In this document: positions 25,501 to 33,979 of the stretch, one piece after another | Numbering within the stretch: the stretch's first letter is position 1 | Layout: each line of letters opens with the position of its first letter | Assembly: GCF_001273775.1 (NCBI RefSeq) | Contig: NZ_CP011801.1 | Span: forward strand, 2,086,001-2,150,000 | Reading direction: 5' to 3' | DNA: 64,000 nucleotides | DNA from: Nitrospira moscoviensis | Lineage (GTDB): Bacteria > Nitrospirota > Nitrospiria > Nitrospirales > Nitrospiraceae | Notes under the pieces: generated by a model | Database searches by the model: none | Told to the model about the DNA's origin: nothing | Seen by the model: the letters and a program-made list of their open reading frames with translations, nothing else | Translations under genes and position numbers: made by a program

Positions 25501-25936
25501 CGAGCGGATGCAGCCGGAGCACATGCGCCGCAAAGCTGTGCAGCGTGCCGATCTGCGCCTTCTCGAGGTCGCGCAGCGCCGCCTCGGCGCGTCCGGCGAG
25601 GATCTCCGGTGACAGGTGATAGCGGGCGCGGAGGTCCTGGGCGGACACCGCGCCCCCGTCCGATCGCGGGTCGTCCGCCGCGGGCCGCAGCAGGCTCCAC
25701 AGCCGCTCCCGCAGCCGGACTTTCATCTCCGTGGCGGCCTTGTTCGTGAAGGTCAAGGCGACGAGGCGGGTGATGGGAACCGGCTCCGGTTCTTTCATCA
25801 ATAGATGGATGAGCCGGTTCACCAGCAACGTCGTTTTGCCGGTGCCGGCGCCCGCGATGACGACGATGTTGCGGTCGAACGTCGTCTCCGCCGCGTCGCG
25901 CTGCCGCCGATCCGGAATGTCGTCCTGGCTACGCAT
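22565..25936 (-). CDS. addA: AddA-like helicase-nuclease
   Basis: A 1123-residue UvrD/Rep-type helicase fused to a PD-(D/E)XK nuclease. Motifs in order: Walker A GAGTGKT (28-34), motif II VDEFQDTDP, motif III GDPKQSIYAFRRAD, motif V TIHKAKGLEFP, motif VI LYVGMTRAKELL, and C-terminal nuclease IADYKTDTV. With the preceding gene it should form an AddAB-type complex that resects double-strand ends for RecA. It starts at ATG 25936, overlapping the end of the addB-like gene by 8 bp. The reading frame is open far upstream, but that is an antisense-like shadow. Confidence 0.92.
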   Translation of the reverse strand: MRSQDDIPDRRQRDAAETTFDRNIVVIAGAGTGKTTLLVNRLIHLLMKEPEPVPITRLVALTFTNKAATEMKVRLRERLWSLLRPAADDPRSDGGAVSAQDLRARYHLSPEILAGRAEAALRDLEKAQIGTLHSFAAHVLRLHPLESGVDPAFQEDDGSRFAEHFAAAWDLWIDRELSRRGSHHAQWRTLLRQVSLEEVRSFAQALCSELVDPARLQDHREVAGDAVVCGWLSELHDQANRLLQAHDGPKRRKVEQMLAAAAGLFGHLAEKGSAALLDRPAEERALLAKEIGNPVGGWEPADFKEAARLIKTAQACLHVDEQFFKQALSLLTPLVTQVRDTFVQGGWLSFDGLLARARRLLLDHPAVRERIKQDYRAILVDEFQDTDPVQYEIILAVAERLGTRAADWKDMALEPGKLFIVGDPKQSIYAFRRADIEAFDRVVEKIEAEQGSVQTLTTNFRSDAAVLEPVNDVFDRLFERRPHVQPANVRLTVRPNRRQASIDPGVHLQVVGPSDREEPFDSAGATRAEAEALAQWLRDEVLARPSIKPGHVALLFRKLTQADVYLDALRRYGLSYVIEGEKHFYRRQEVIDLINMLRVLDNPHDAIALTGVLRGPLGGLTDREVYDLRQAGCFDYRKHRRLGGSPLACAEPVRRLYDRLDRLHRDITTLALSDAIQRIFETVPLLDLAAASLHGEQAVANLLKAKHTAASLADRPHLTLSGFVELMIARLDEQPDEAESPLVEESPEAVQVLTIHKAKGLEFPIVILPGLHQGQGNGRERSLPAASYDWSSGAYGLSLGDRRTLGSVLIQEKWRLREEAERRRVLYVGMTRAKELLVLSGGLTARSNGDTVLGLLQEVGEGEVGAAATSALRVGESAIPQRVRSAPERRRPRRAETDEIAGPAIDVASIAAWWERRTIAWDEARRTPRHLTPTLLGKQAAPEAAPAPPFRKAPGPDAEVARMAGILAHRILEQWDFADDPVRFDARIATAVAAGLAPEQRALAEGVTESLRELFKDFGRSESYARLRAATILGREIPFLMPWGGTQNAQVMDGVIDVLYRLDGQLWIADYKTDTVSAEEAAAHAERYRPQSEVYKAAVTHSLGSEPVRFHCLFLRCAMAVEL

Positions 25937-28900
25937 CTTTGATGGTGAGCCCCCGCAGCGCCCGCAGCTCGTGCGGCTCGGCCGCCCGATAGGCGCGCCA
26001 CCAGGTCGGGGTATGGTCTCGCCGGCAGGCCACGCGGAACTCGCACCGGTCGCAGTAGCCGTCGGGCAGGATGAAGAACCGGCCGGCGCGAATGCCGTCG
26101 AGCAAGAGCCTGATCGTGTCCCGGATGCGGGCGCCCGGTGCGGACGACCACACGGCCGACTCGAAGGTGGCGCGCGCGATCGGCGTCGGCCAGCGCGGGG
26201 CGAGGAACACGAGATGGACGTCGGCGGGCTTCCGGCCTCCGGGCGGAAGGTCGAGGCACGCATACAACGGCGGCTGCAGGCGCAACCCTCTCGCCGCGGC
26301 CTGGACGAGATTCCGGTCTTCCGGCTTTCCCGATGAACCGATCTTGAATTTGTAATCGATGACGCGGAGCCGCTCGCCGTCGCGATGGCGGTCGATGCGA
26401 TCGACCCGGCCGCGGATCTTGAGCGGCGCGTCGCCGTCGGCGAGCGGCGGCAAGCGGCCTTCCGCCTCCACTTCAAACGCAACGGGAAGAAACGGCTCCT
26501 CCGCATATGCCGCCTCGTCCGCCTCGACCGCCGCAGCGATCAACTCGACGATCAGCTCCTTGGCCAGCTCCCAGAGCAGGTAGTGGCCGGTCCGCCAACG
26601 GGCCTCGTGCTCTTCGGCCGCCTGCGTGACGGCGGTATAGACGCACCATTCGACCGTATCGTCGGTCACCGGGTTCGCCGGCCATCCCATGGGGATCAGC
26701 TGCTCGTAGCAGCGGCGGAGCGCCGCATGGCAGACGGTGCCGATCAGCGCCGGATCCCATTCGGGCGTGAGCGGTTGCCGCACCGGCTCCAGCCGCAGGA
26801 CGTCCGCGGCGAAATACTGAAAGGGACAATGGGCGTACCGCTCCAACGGCGTGGGCGCGAGCCCGCGCTGCTCCAGGCGACTCCAATGGTCCGCCAATTC
26901 GCCGGTGATCCCGTCGCAGGCGCTCAGGACGAATCGATCGTGTTCGAGCCGTTCGAGGGCGTCCCGCCCGCGGCGGAACGAGTCGGCGTCCCGCCCGACC
27001 GCCTCCAGCAGTGGGGCCGCGTCCCGACCCGTCAGGGTGAGCCACAGAGCGAGATCGTCGGGCGGCAGAAAATTCTTAAGGACCGGTTTCTGCCTTACGC
27101 GATCGGTCAAGCGGCGGGGGACGGATTCGATCGAGACGTCGTCGTGGCCGCAGAGTCGCGCGGCTGCGGCGACCGCGGGCGAGGCGGTCAGCTGGCGCCC
27201 CTGCTCGTCCGCCCGTTGATAGGAGAGGATCAGCCGGTCCGCCGCCGCCTGCTGCATGAGCGTGAGCAGCAGCGTTTCCTCCTCGTAGCCCGCCAGCTTT
27301 TCGTCGATCTTGAATCCGAGCGTGGCGTCCAAGACCCGGCGATGCCGGTCGCGCAGAAACGGGTCTTCACGGATATAGCGGGGAAAGACCGTGTCGTTGA
27401 GGCCCAGGAGGAACAGGGCCTTGAACGGGAGGCCGCGCGCCGCCATCGCATCCAGCACGGCGACGCCGCGATGCGCGGCCGGCGCCGGCGGCACGGTGGT
27501 TCGTTCGAGGACATGCGTGAGTAAGTCGACGAACTCCTGCCACGTGATCCGATCGCCGATGGCGTCCAGCTGCGCCAGCGTGCGGAACACCCGGTCGAGT
27601 CCCTGCTGCACCAGCCCCGCAGGGCTGTCCTGCGACTCGGCGGCCTCGTCCGGGCGGAAGAGATGCCGATCCAGCGTCTGTTGGAGCGACGCGGCCAGTT
27701 GCGCGACGGTGCCGTGAGCCGGCCAGGCGGCTGTGTCCTCCAGCAGCTCGGACACCACGAGCCACAGGAGCCGGATGACTTCCGGCGGCACGGCGATCGG
27801 CCCGATGTGTTCGGGCTCGTCGTCGCCATCGATCGCCAACGCCGCCTGGCCCGCCTTTTCCAGCCGCGTCCACTCCTCCGTCCCTCTCGTGATGTGCAAG
27901 GCCGGCACGAGAAGCTTCCAGAGATCCGGCCTCACATGGGCCGGCGGCGCCTGATCGCAATGCCGGCTGCGGTAGAGCGGAGACGTCACAATGTCCAGCA
28001 TCGTGGCGCGATAGTATTCGTGCAGCGGCAGCGCCGCCAGTTGCAGCAGGGTTTTGCAGAGGGGCTCCTGAATGAGGGGGAGGCCGATTCCGCTCACAAG
28101 GGGAATGCGGTGCCGTTCGAAGGCGGGCGGAAGGACGGTCCGATACGCGTCCAGCGAACGGGCGACGACGCCGATGTCCTCGAAGCGATAGCCGTTGGTT
28201 TCCACGAGGTCCAGAATCTGCCGGCAGGTCGCCGCGACTTCCTCTTCCGCCCCGACCACGCTGCGCACCGTCAGCGAGGGAGCGCGGGGCGCCGGAGCCT
28301 TGGACGCGGGCGTGCCGGCCAGGTGGACGACATGATCCGAGGAAGGCACGAGCGGCTGAATCGCGCGATCGAAAAAACGGCGCGCGAATCGGAACGAGGG
28401 GCCGTCGTCCAACGGAAAGAAGAGCGTGGTCGGGGCCGCCGTCGCGACAGCTTCCAGCAGCGAGAGCTGCACCTGCGTCAGATCGTAAAAGCCATAATAA
28501 AAGACTTGGCCGACGCCGCGGATCCAGCCGGACCGCGGTACGAACGGGGTGATCGCTGCGGCCAGATCGTCCGCGGTGCCGACCGCCAGCGCCTTCCCCG
28601 CTCCCTCCACGGCGGCCTGCAGCGAGAACAGCGCCGCGAGCCACGCGCGATCGTCCTGGCCGAAACAGTCTTCTTCCACGGCGCGGAGAGCGGCCGCCGG
28701 ATCGACGCCTCCGTCCTTGAGATCCCGCACGGTGGACCAGAGCGCGGCCCAGGTTCCGGAGGAATGGCCGATCTGTTGCAGCGGGGCGACGGCGGTCAGG
28801 CGGCTCCGCACGAGGTGGCGGACCAGTTGCTCGAAAAACAGGTCGTCCACGACATCCGGCACGGCGGCGAGTTCGCCGGCTTCGGCGGCGAGACTCAGTG

Positions 28901-29108
28901 CGAGTTGGTGAAACGTCAGCAGGTGGAGGTTGAGGAGCGACAGCCGGTGCTCAACCGCGAGCAGATGCGCCAGCCGCTCGACGAGCGGCTGGGAAGGTAC
29001 CAAGACGGCCAACGCCGCGAAGGGATCGGCGGCTTTGGCCCGGCTGATGTGGTCGACCAGTGCGGCTTCGAGGTGCGGGTGGAATCGGCCGGTGACGACG
29101 TGGAGCAT
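25929..29108 (-). CDS. addB: AddB-like nuclease subunit
   Basis: A 1059-residue protein with the AddB layout. The N-terminal helicase-like region (AVLVPSQPLVERLAHLL) has no Walker A. The C-terminal PD-(D/E)XK nuclease includes LRVIDYKF, and the four-Cys iron-sulfur staple of AddB is present (YAHCPFQYF, and CDRCEFRVAC near the C-terminus). It would cut the other strand and hold the complex on DNA. ATG 29108 is preferred because the upstream extension lacks similarity. Confidence 0.88.
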   Translation of the reverse strand: MLHVVTGRFHPHLEAALVDHISRAKAADPFAALAVLVPSQPLVERLAHLLAVEHRLSLLNLHLLTFHQLALSLAAEAGELAAVPDVVDDLFFEQLVRHLVRSRLTAVAPLQQIGHSSGTWAALWSTVRDLKDGGVDPAAALRAVEEDCFGQDDRAWLAALFSLQAAVEGAGKALAVGTADDLAAAITPFVPRSGWIRGVGQVFYYGFYDLTQVQLSLLEAVATAAPTTLFFPLDDGPSFRFARRFFDRAIQPLVPSSDHVVHLAGTPASKAPAPRAPSLTVRSVVGAEEEVAATCRQILDLVETNGYRFEDIGVVARSLDAYRTVLPPAFERHRIPLVSGIGLPLIQEPLCKTLLQLAALPLHEYYRATMLDIVTSPLYRSRHCDQAPPAHVRPDLWKLLVPALHITRGTEEWTRLEKAGQAALAIDGDDEPEHIGPIAVPPEVIRLLWLVVSELLEDTAAWPAHGTVAQLAASLQQTLDRHLFRPDEAAESQDSPAGLVQQGLDRVFRTLAQLDAIGDRITWQEFVDLLTHVLERTTVPPAPAAHRGVAVLDAMAARGLPFKALFLLGLNDTVFPRYIREDPFLRDRHRRVLDATLGFKIDEKLAGYEEETLLLTLMQQAAADRLILSYQRADEQGRQLTASPAVAAAARLCGHDDVSIESVPRRLTDRVRQKPVLKNFLPPDDLALWLTLTGRDAAPLLEAVGRDADSFRRGRDALERLEHDRFVLSACDGITGELADHWSRLEQRGLAPTPLERYAHCPFQYFAADVLRLEPVRQPLTPEWDPALIGTVCHAALRRCYEQLIPMGWPANPVTDDTVEWCVYTAVTQAAEEHEARWRTGHYLLWELAKELIVELIAAAVEADEAAYAEEPFLPVAFEVEAEGRLPPLADGDAPLKIRGRVDRIDRHRDGERLRVIDYKFKIGSSGKPEDRNLVQAAARGLRLQPPLYACLDLPPGGRKPADVHLVFLAPRWPTPIARATFESAVWSSAPGARIRDTIRLLLDGIRAGRFFILPDGYCDRCEFRVACRRDHTPTWWRAYRAAEPHELRALRGLTIKDA

Positions 29109-29127
29109 TAGAAGACGTGATGCATCA

Positions 29128-29289
29128 CTATCCGGTTTCCGGTCCCAGCAACTCTCCGTTGCAATCGACGCAGGCCCAGTCGCCGTCGATGAAGGACATG
29201 GGATCACCGCAAATCGGACAGTCCGGCGGCGGGCCCTTGTCGAGGACGGGCAGCGGCGGCAATTCGAAATCGTCGTCGTCGGGAACCAT
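29128..29289 (-). CDS. Small zinc-ribbon protein
   Basis: A 53-residue protein: an acidic N-terminus (MVPDDDDFELPPLP) and a C-terminal CPICG ... CVDCNG zinc-ribbon. It is 11 bp downstream of the thioredoxin-like gene and 19 bp upstream of the addB-like start, so all three are likely in one transcript. Function unknown. Confidence 0.7.
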   Translation of the reverse strand: MVPDDDDFELPPLPVLDKGPPPDCPICGDPMSFIDGDWACVDCNGELLGPETG

Positions 29290-29300
29290 CGGTGTGCCCC

Positions 29301-29564
29301 TCACTCTCTGGGCTTCATTTTCAACTGCAGCGCCTTTTCCGCGCTCTCGCGGCTCGGCACGCCGACGAACGTCAGGCGCCCGTCGATGATCGTCGCGGGC
29401 ACCGCCCGGACGGAATGGCGGTTGGCCAACTCCTGCCCGTCCTGCGTGGTGATGTCCACTTCGCGGTAGGAAAAGCTGTATTTCACCCGCAATTGTTTCC
29501 ACAGGCTTTTCGCCGACGGACAGGCTCCGCAGGTTGGCGACACGAGTAACGTGATGTTGGGCAT
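29301..29564 (-). CDS. Thioredoxin-fold protein with CGAC centre
   Basis: An 87-residue glutaredoxin/thioredoxin-like protein. The redox centre is CGAC (SPTCGACPSAK, about 10-13), the cis-Pro is in AVPATII, and the beta-alpha-beta order is complete. It has no signal peptide, so it should reduce disulfides or mixed disulfides in the cytoplasm. ATG 29564 was chosen because residues before it are low-complexity. It is downstream of the AhpC and lipoprotein genes, which fits a peroxide-response context. Confidence 0.8.
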   Translation of the reverse strand: MPNITLLVSPTCGACPSAKSLWKQLRVKYSFSYREVDITTQDGQELANRHSVRAVPATIIDGRLTFVGVPSRESAEKALQLKMKPRE

Positions 29565-29581
29565 CTGAAATCCCGCTGGCC

Positions 29582-29640
29582 TGAGGGCTAAGGATGCAGT
29601 TAAGGTCACGGCCGGGCTCAATCCTTAACCTGAGCCGTAA
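29582..29640. terminator. Word-repeat hairpin upstream of the thioredoxin gene
   Basis: The plus strand carries GGCTAAGGAT...TTAAGGTCACGGC on one side and its partial reverse complement (CAATCCTTAACCTGAGCCGTAACC) on the other, built from repeats of a TAAGG/GTTACGG-like word. It separates the thioredoxin gene from the lipoprotein gene and may act as a terminator or processing site. Confidence 0.45.
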
Positions 29641-29669
29641 CCTAGATCTTCTTCACGGGGCGGGGAATT

Positions 29670-30068
29670 CTAACACCAGCCGAAAAGCCGGCGCAAGGAG
29701 AGGCGCCAGCCTTCGACTTCATCGCACCGGATGTCTCGTTTCACCGGGTAGAGCTGGCGCGCCGTGGGCCACCCGCTGGTCTGATTCATTGTGCCGCCCA
29801 CGATCGGGGGAGCGAGGGCTGGGTTGCCGGCGGGATAGCCCGGCGGACCGACGATGTTGCCGGCGGAGTTAGGGTAATACGGCGGTCGGGACCGTGGGAT
29901 GGTACTGCCGGCTTCACCCAAGTGCTGGTGGAGGGAGTTTTGCGGCGCTGGTTTCGTTTCGGCACAGCTTATACAGGTCATCAGCAGCATCGCGCCGGCA
30001 CAGGCCGCCGACGCTCTTAGTCCGGGGAACATCGGCATGCCGGATCGGACTGACATCGCGTCCACCAT
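29670..30068 (-). CDS. Pro-rich lipoprotein
   Basis: A 132-residue protein with a signal peptide and lipobox (LLMTCISCAET). The mature part is Pro/Gly/Asn-rich and lacks known motifs; the last 25 residues are basic and include two Trp and two Cys. GGGAAG before the ATG supports the start at 30068. It begins 4 bp after the AhpC stop, so the two are co-transcribed. Confidence 0.65.
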   Translation of the reverse strand: MVDAMSVRSGMPMFPGLRASAACAGAMLLMTCISCAETKPAPQNSLHQHLGEAGSTIPRSRPPYYPNSAGNIVGPPGYPAGNPALAPPIVGGTMNQTSGWPTARQLYPVKRDIRCDEVEGWRLSLRRLFGWC

Positions 30069-30072
30069 TACG

Positions 30073-30639
30073 TCAAATCTTCCCGACTAGATCGAGCCCC
30101 GGCTTGAGCGTTCGCTCTCCCGGCTTCCACCCGGCCGGGCAAACTTCGACGCCGCCGTTCTCGCGGACGAAGGCGGCCGCTTGCAGCTTGCGCAACAGCT
30201 CTTCCATGTTCCGGCCGATCGAATTGTTGTGCACTTCGTAGGCGCAGAGCTTCCCGTCTGGATCGAAGATGAAGCTGCCGCGCAACGCGACCCCCTCTTG
30301 GGCGAGATACACGCCGAGCTTTTGCGCGAGCCGGCCGCCTGAATCGGCGACGAGCGGAAACGGCAGGCCCTTCACCGCCGGGGACGTATCGTGCCAGGCC
30401 TTGTGGACGTACACCGAATCGGTGCTCACGCCGAGCACCTCGGCGTCCAATTTCTGAAACTCGCCGTAGAGCGAACCCAGCTCTTCCAGTTCCGTGGGAC
30501 AGATGAACGTGAAATCGCCGGGATAGAACACGAGCACCAGCCAGCGCCCCCGATAACTTTGCAAGGTCACCGGCTGGATGTCTTGCCGGTGATACGTTTG
30601 ATATGTGCCCTCGGGAATCGTTTGACCGATCATCGGCAT
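30073..30639 (-). CDS. ahpC: AhpC/Prx1-type two-Cys peroxiredoxin
   Basis: A 188-residue peroxiredoxin. The peroxidatic Cys is in the AhpC/Prx1 motif GDFTFICPTE (about residue 49), the resolving Cys is in EVCPAGWKPG near the C-terminus, and the catalytic Arg is in ALRGSFIFDPDG. It reduces hydrogen peroxide and organic peroxides and would rely on a disulfide reductase; the thioredoxin-like gene downstream is a candidate donor. AAGGAGG is about 9 nt before the ATG. Confidence 0.93.
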   Translation of the reverse strand: MPMIGQTIPEGTYQTYHRQDIQPVTLQSYRGRWLVLVFYPGDFTFICPTELEELGSLYGEFQKLDAEVLGVSTDSVYVHKAWHDTSPAVKGLPFPLVADSGGRLAQKLGVYLAQEGVALRGSFIFDPDGKLCAYEVHNNSIGRNMEELLRKLQAAAFVRENGGVEVCPAGWKPGERTLKPGLDLVGKI

Positions 30640-30667
30640 GGGCCCAGCCTCCTTCGTGGTTGTCTTG

Positions 30668-31006
30668 CTATTCCTGTTGTGGCGGTTGAGGGACGTCGGC
30701 CGGCGGCCGCGCGTCCCGCTTACGGGAGTCGGAGCCGCCTTCCTGTGCACGTTCTTCGGGATTCACCGCGATCTGCGGGTCGACGACCGGTGGCGTGACC
30801 ACGGCGCCGGGCGGTCCCGTCACTTCCGGTTCCTTGACCATGCCGGGATCCCGCGGGCTCGGCGCCGGGTTCGATGGCTCTCCGGACGGAGGTGCGGAAC
30901 TCTCCGGCTGCGATGGAGCGGGCGCCGATTCCATGGTCGCAGCGGAGACCCAGGCCGCCGGTGCGAGTGCCGCTGCCAGAATCAGGATCGGGATTCGCAC
31001 AGGCAT
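30668..31006 (-). CDS. Pro/Glu-rich secreted protein
   Basis: A 112-residue protein with a signal peptide (MPVRIPILILAAALAPAAWVSA) and an unstructured Pro/Ser/Glu-rich mature part that contains the motif PGMVKEPE ... VVTPPVVDPQIAVNPE. Small periplasmic proteins with this motif are widespread and uncharacterised. It is 28 bp upstream of ahpC on the same strand. Confidence 0.7.
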   Translation of the reverse strand: MPVRIPILILAAALAPAAWVSAATMESAPAPSQPESSAPPSGEPSNPAPSPRDPGMVKEPEVTGPPGAVVTPPVVDPQIAVNPEERAQEGGSDSRKRDARPPADVPQPPQQE

Positions 31007-31083
31007 GCAGAAAGCCTATCCCCCGACGGGCTTTCCGAGTACTAGGTGATCCCCAAGACGCCGTCTCACGGCCGGGCCGGCAC

Positions 31084-32691
31084 TCACCGCTTGCCGTCGT
31101 AGCCGCGGTCGCGCCAGCGCTCCAAAAGTTGAATGCGCTTCCGCAGTTGTTCGACGGTGGCTTGATCGACCCGGCTGCCCGTGCGGGCGATCAGCTCGGC
31201 GTTCAACCGCCGGTGGTCGACGCCGCTGGCGCGCGCCACCGATCCGACGAGCAAGCGGTGCAGATCCCGGAGCTCACGCTTCCGATCGTGAAGCGAGATC
31301 GGCATATCCGCCGCCACGACTTGCCCTTCGGGCGGCGCTTCATCTTCTCCAATGAGCGTATCGACGCGGGCGACGGCATGCAGGGGCGCATATTCCTTCG
31401 CCGACACGGTCACCCGCCCGAACAGATCGCGCTGACCGGCCGGCATGACCTCTTCCAGGACGTGATCTCGCTCGGCCTTGATCTGCCTGGCGTAGTGCAC
31501 CAGGATCGGATCTTTCGGCAGATAGAGCCAGGCCCGCTGCGGCTTGGGCACATGCTCCTGCATCCGCACGAATCGACCGACGACCTGCCGGAAATACATT
31601 TCGGTCAGGACGTTCGTGCCGTAGACGCCGACGCGCAGCCGCGGGATGTCCACGCCTTCGCTGACCATGTTGACCGCCACGAGCCATTGTTGCCGGGTCT
31701 GTTGCGCAAAAGCCTCGATGGTCCGGGACGCCGCCGGATCGTCCGACACGGCCACGGCCGCCTGTGTGCCGGTGAGGCGGCCCACCAGATCGGCCACCCA
31801 GCGCGCATGCTCCTGATCCATACCGACGATCAGACCGCCGGCGTCCGGTTGTTCCTGTTTGCGGAGGCGGGTGAGCTGGGCATGCGCATCGGCGATCACC
31901 GGTCCCAGCCAGCTTTCCTGGAGGAGCGCCGTCTTGAGCCGCTCCCGCTGCCGATCGAAGGTGAGGCCGTCTTCGAACGTCGCGGTATGCTCGCGGCCTT
32001 CAGACAGCCAGGTCAGCTCCCCTTCATAACTGGGAAACACGATGGGGCGGCAGACGCTGTCCCTGAGGGCCTCGGTGTAGCCGTAGGCGAAATCCGCCCG
32101 GCTTTCGCCCTGCTCGTAGCGGATGAACGGGATCGGATTGTTGTCGGACCGAAAGGGCGTGCCGGAGAGGATCAAGCGAAAGACGGCCGGTTCGAACGCG
32201 CGGCGGAGCGCGGTGCCCCAATGCTTCCCGTCGCCCGCATGGTGCAGCTCGTCCAGGATCAGCAGCGTGCTCTTTCCTGCGCAGCCCCGTTGAAACAAGG
32301 CCGGCGCCAGGCATACCTGTTGGTACGTCACGACTGCGCCGTGGTAGTCGCGAGCCTCGACGCCCTGCTCGTTGGTGAGCGCGGGATCGAGGTGCACGCC
32401 GGCTTTTCCCGCCGCTTCGGACCATTGCCGTCGAAGGTGATTGGTCGGACAAACGACCAGCACCCGCGCGGCCGCCCCGCCGGTCAGGTAGTCGTGCGCC
32501 ACGCGGAGCGCGAAGCGCGTTTTGCCCGCCGCCGGCGTCGCCATGGCGAGGAAGTCACGCGACGGATGGGCGAGGACGGCCGACAAGGCGCGCCGTTGCC
32601 ACTCCCGCAGCGGCGCGCTCCACGGCGGCAGGCCCGCGGCGGCCGCACGCGGCCGTTCCCGGCGGGAGAGCCCATACCCGTCAGTTGCCAA
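31084..32691 (-). CDS. SF2 helicase of the ResIII/DEAD group
   Basis: A 535-residue protein with the SF2 motifs: Q-like segment PLREWQRRAL, Walker A TPAAGKT (about 52-58), motif II DELHH, motif III SGTPF, and motif VI QVVGRFVRMQ. The C-terminal about 120 residues are a basic helical domain. Such proteins unwind or translocate on nucleic acid; some belong to restriction or defence systems, but no methylase or nuclease gene is adjacent. The start is a TTG at 32691 with GAGG upstream. The aldo/keto reductase upstream has its own start about 150 bp away. Confidence 0.85.
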   Translation of the reverse strand: MATDGYGLSRRERPRAAAAGLPPWSAPLREWQRRALSAVLAHPSRDFLAMATPAAGKTRFALRVAHDYLTGGAAARVLVVCPTNHLRRQWSEAAGKAGVHLDPALTNEQGVEARDYHGAVVTYQQVCLAPALFQRGCAGKSTLLILDELHHAGDGKHWGTALRRAFEPAVFRLILSGTPFRSDNNPIPFIRYEQGESRADFAYGYTEALRDSVCRPIVFPSYEGELTWLSEGREHTATFEDGLTFDRQRERLKTALLQESWLGPVIADAHAQLTRLRKQEQPDAGGLIVGMDQEHARWVADLVGRLTGTQAAVAVSDDPAASRTIEAFAQQTRQQWLVAVNMVSEGVDIPRLRVGVYGTNVLTEMYFRQVVGRFVRMQEHVPKPQRAWLYLPKDPILVHYARQIKAERDHVLEEVMPAGQRDLFGRVTVSAKEYAPLHAVARVDTLIGEDEAPPEGQVVAADMPISLHDRKRELRDLHRLLVGSVARASGVDHRRLNAELIARTGSRVDQATVEQLRKRIQLLERWRDRGYDGKR

Positions 32692-32847
32692 CGAAGGTCC
32701 TCGTCACAGATCGTTGTCTTCAGATATCGCGCCAGGCAGGTGATCCGGCCCGTGGTCCATGCGGTTCAATCATGACCGAGCGGGTCATTGTAGCGATTCG
32801 GGAAAAAGGCGCAAGGGCCAAAATCTCCGCGGGGCGGAGCGGGCGGA

Positions 32848-33774
32848 TCAGACGATAGGACCCAGGTGATCCGACCATTCCTCAGCGAGAGAGCTCCCCA
32901 CGTCGCGGAGGCGCCGGGCTTCGGCGAACGACAAGGGGACGAAGGAACGCGCCCGCCGGAGATTGTCGGCCAGCTCACGTGGCGTCGCCATCCCGATGAC
33001 GGCGCAGGCGACTCCCGGCTGGCTCAAGGCGTAGCGGAAGGCGATGTCGAGATACGCCGCAGGCATGCGGCAGTGGCTCAATGACGCGGGCGCGGGATGT
33101 TGCGCGCCGCCGTAGACCTTCATGGCGATCAGCCCGATATCGGCCCGCGCGGCGGCCGGCCAGACCTGCTCTTCGAAATTGTAGGTGTGGCGGTCGGCGA
33201 AGTTCACGGCGTTCAGCAGGACGTCGATCTCCAAGTGGCGCATCGCCTCGACAAATCGAGCCGGCCTGCTGTGGCCGGAGAGTCCGACGAGGCGCGTCAG
33301 GCCGAGGGATTTGGCTTTCATCAGACCCGCATAGGTGCCCGATTTTCCGAAGACGACGCGCGGATCCATCTTGTCGTCCCCGACGCTGTGTACGAAGACG
33401 AGATCGGCGTAGTCGGTGCGGAGCTCCCGCAGACTGCGTTCCAACAGCCGCAGCGCCCGCTCGCCGTCCGGCTCGAAACACTTCGTCACCAAAAAAATCT
33501 GCGACCGCACGTGCGGCAGGAAATGCCCCAACTGCTCCTGCGCCTTGCCGTATCCCGCAAACTCCGGAGCCGTGTCGAAATAGGTGATGCCCTGCTGAAA
33601 CGCCGTTTCGTAGAGACGTACGGCCTCCTGGAGCGCGAGCCGCTGGCCGGACGCGCCGGTTCCGAATCCCAGAATCGGCAGATCGATCCCGGTCTTGCCC
33701 AGGCGCCGGCCCGGGAGACCAGGCGCCCTGTCGTGGACGAAGCGACGCAGGCTGTGCCGCAGGATGCGGGACAT
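32848..33774 (-). CDS. Aldo/keto reductase
   Basis: A 308-residue NADPH-dependent reductase with the AKR tetrad: Asp and Tyr (FDTAPEFAGYGKAQ), Lys (FLVTKCF) and His (VFVHSVGD). The C-terminal cofactor site is in AVIGMATPRELADNLRRA. It lies on the minus strand about 205 bp downstream of top6A. Substrate not predictable. Confidence 0.9.
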   Translation of the reverse strand: MSRILRHSLRRFVHDRAPGLPGRRLGKTGIDLPILGFGTGASGQRLALQEAVRLYETAFQQGITYFDTAPEFAGYGKAQEQLGHFLPHVRSQIFLVTKCFEPDGERALRLLERSLRELRTDYADLVFVHSVGDDKMDPRVVFGKSGTYAGLMKAKSLGLTRLVGLSGHSRPARFVEAMRHLEIDVLLNAVNFADRHTYNFEEQVWPAAARADIGLIAMKVYGGAQHPAPASLSHCRMPAAYLDIAFRYALSQPGVACAVIGMATPRELADNLRRARSFVPLSFAEARRLRDVGSSLAEEWSDHLGPIV

Positions 33775-33979
33775 GGGACCACCATAGAGAGGGCCTAGAC
33801 ACCTGAGATACTGGGAAAGGTCCTAGAACGCGCCGGCTCTTTTCGGCTGCTCGACGGCGAACATGGAAAACCGAGCTTTTTCCCCGACGGCTCCGTCTTG
33901 TGGCCGTCCGACCACCGCGGCGTCTTCGCAGAGCTCGATGTCGTGTCCAATCGAAGCCCGGGCGCACGAGTGGCCGGTC

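Noticed and set aside
23030..25612. 860-codon open frame opposite the addA-like gene
   Set aside because: GC-rich antisense frames are long by chance; composition is unlike a protein and there is no start or SD signal. The same holds for the frame at 27663-29111.
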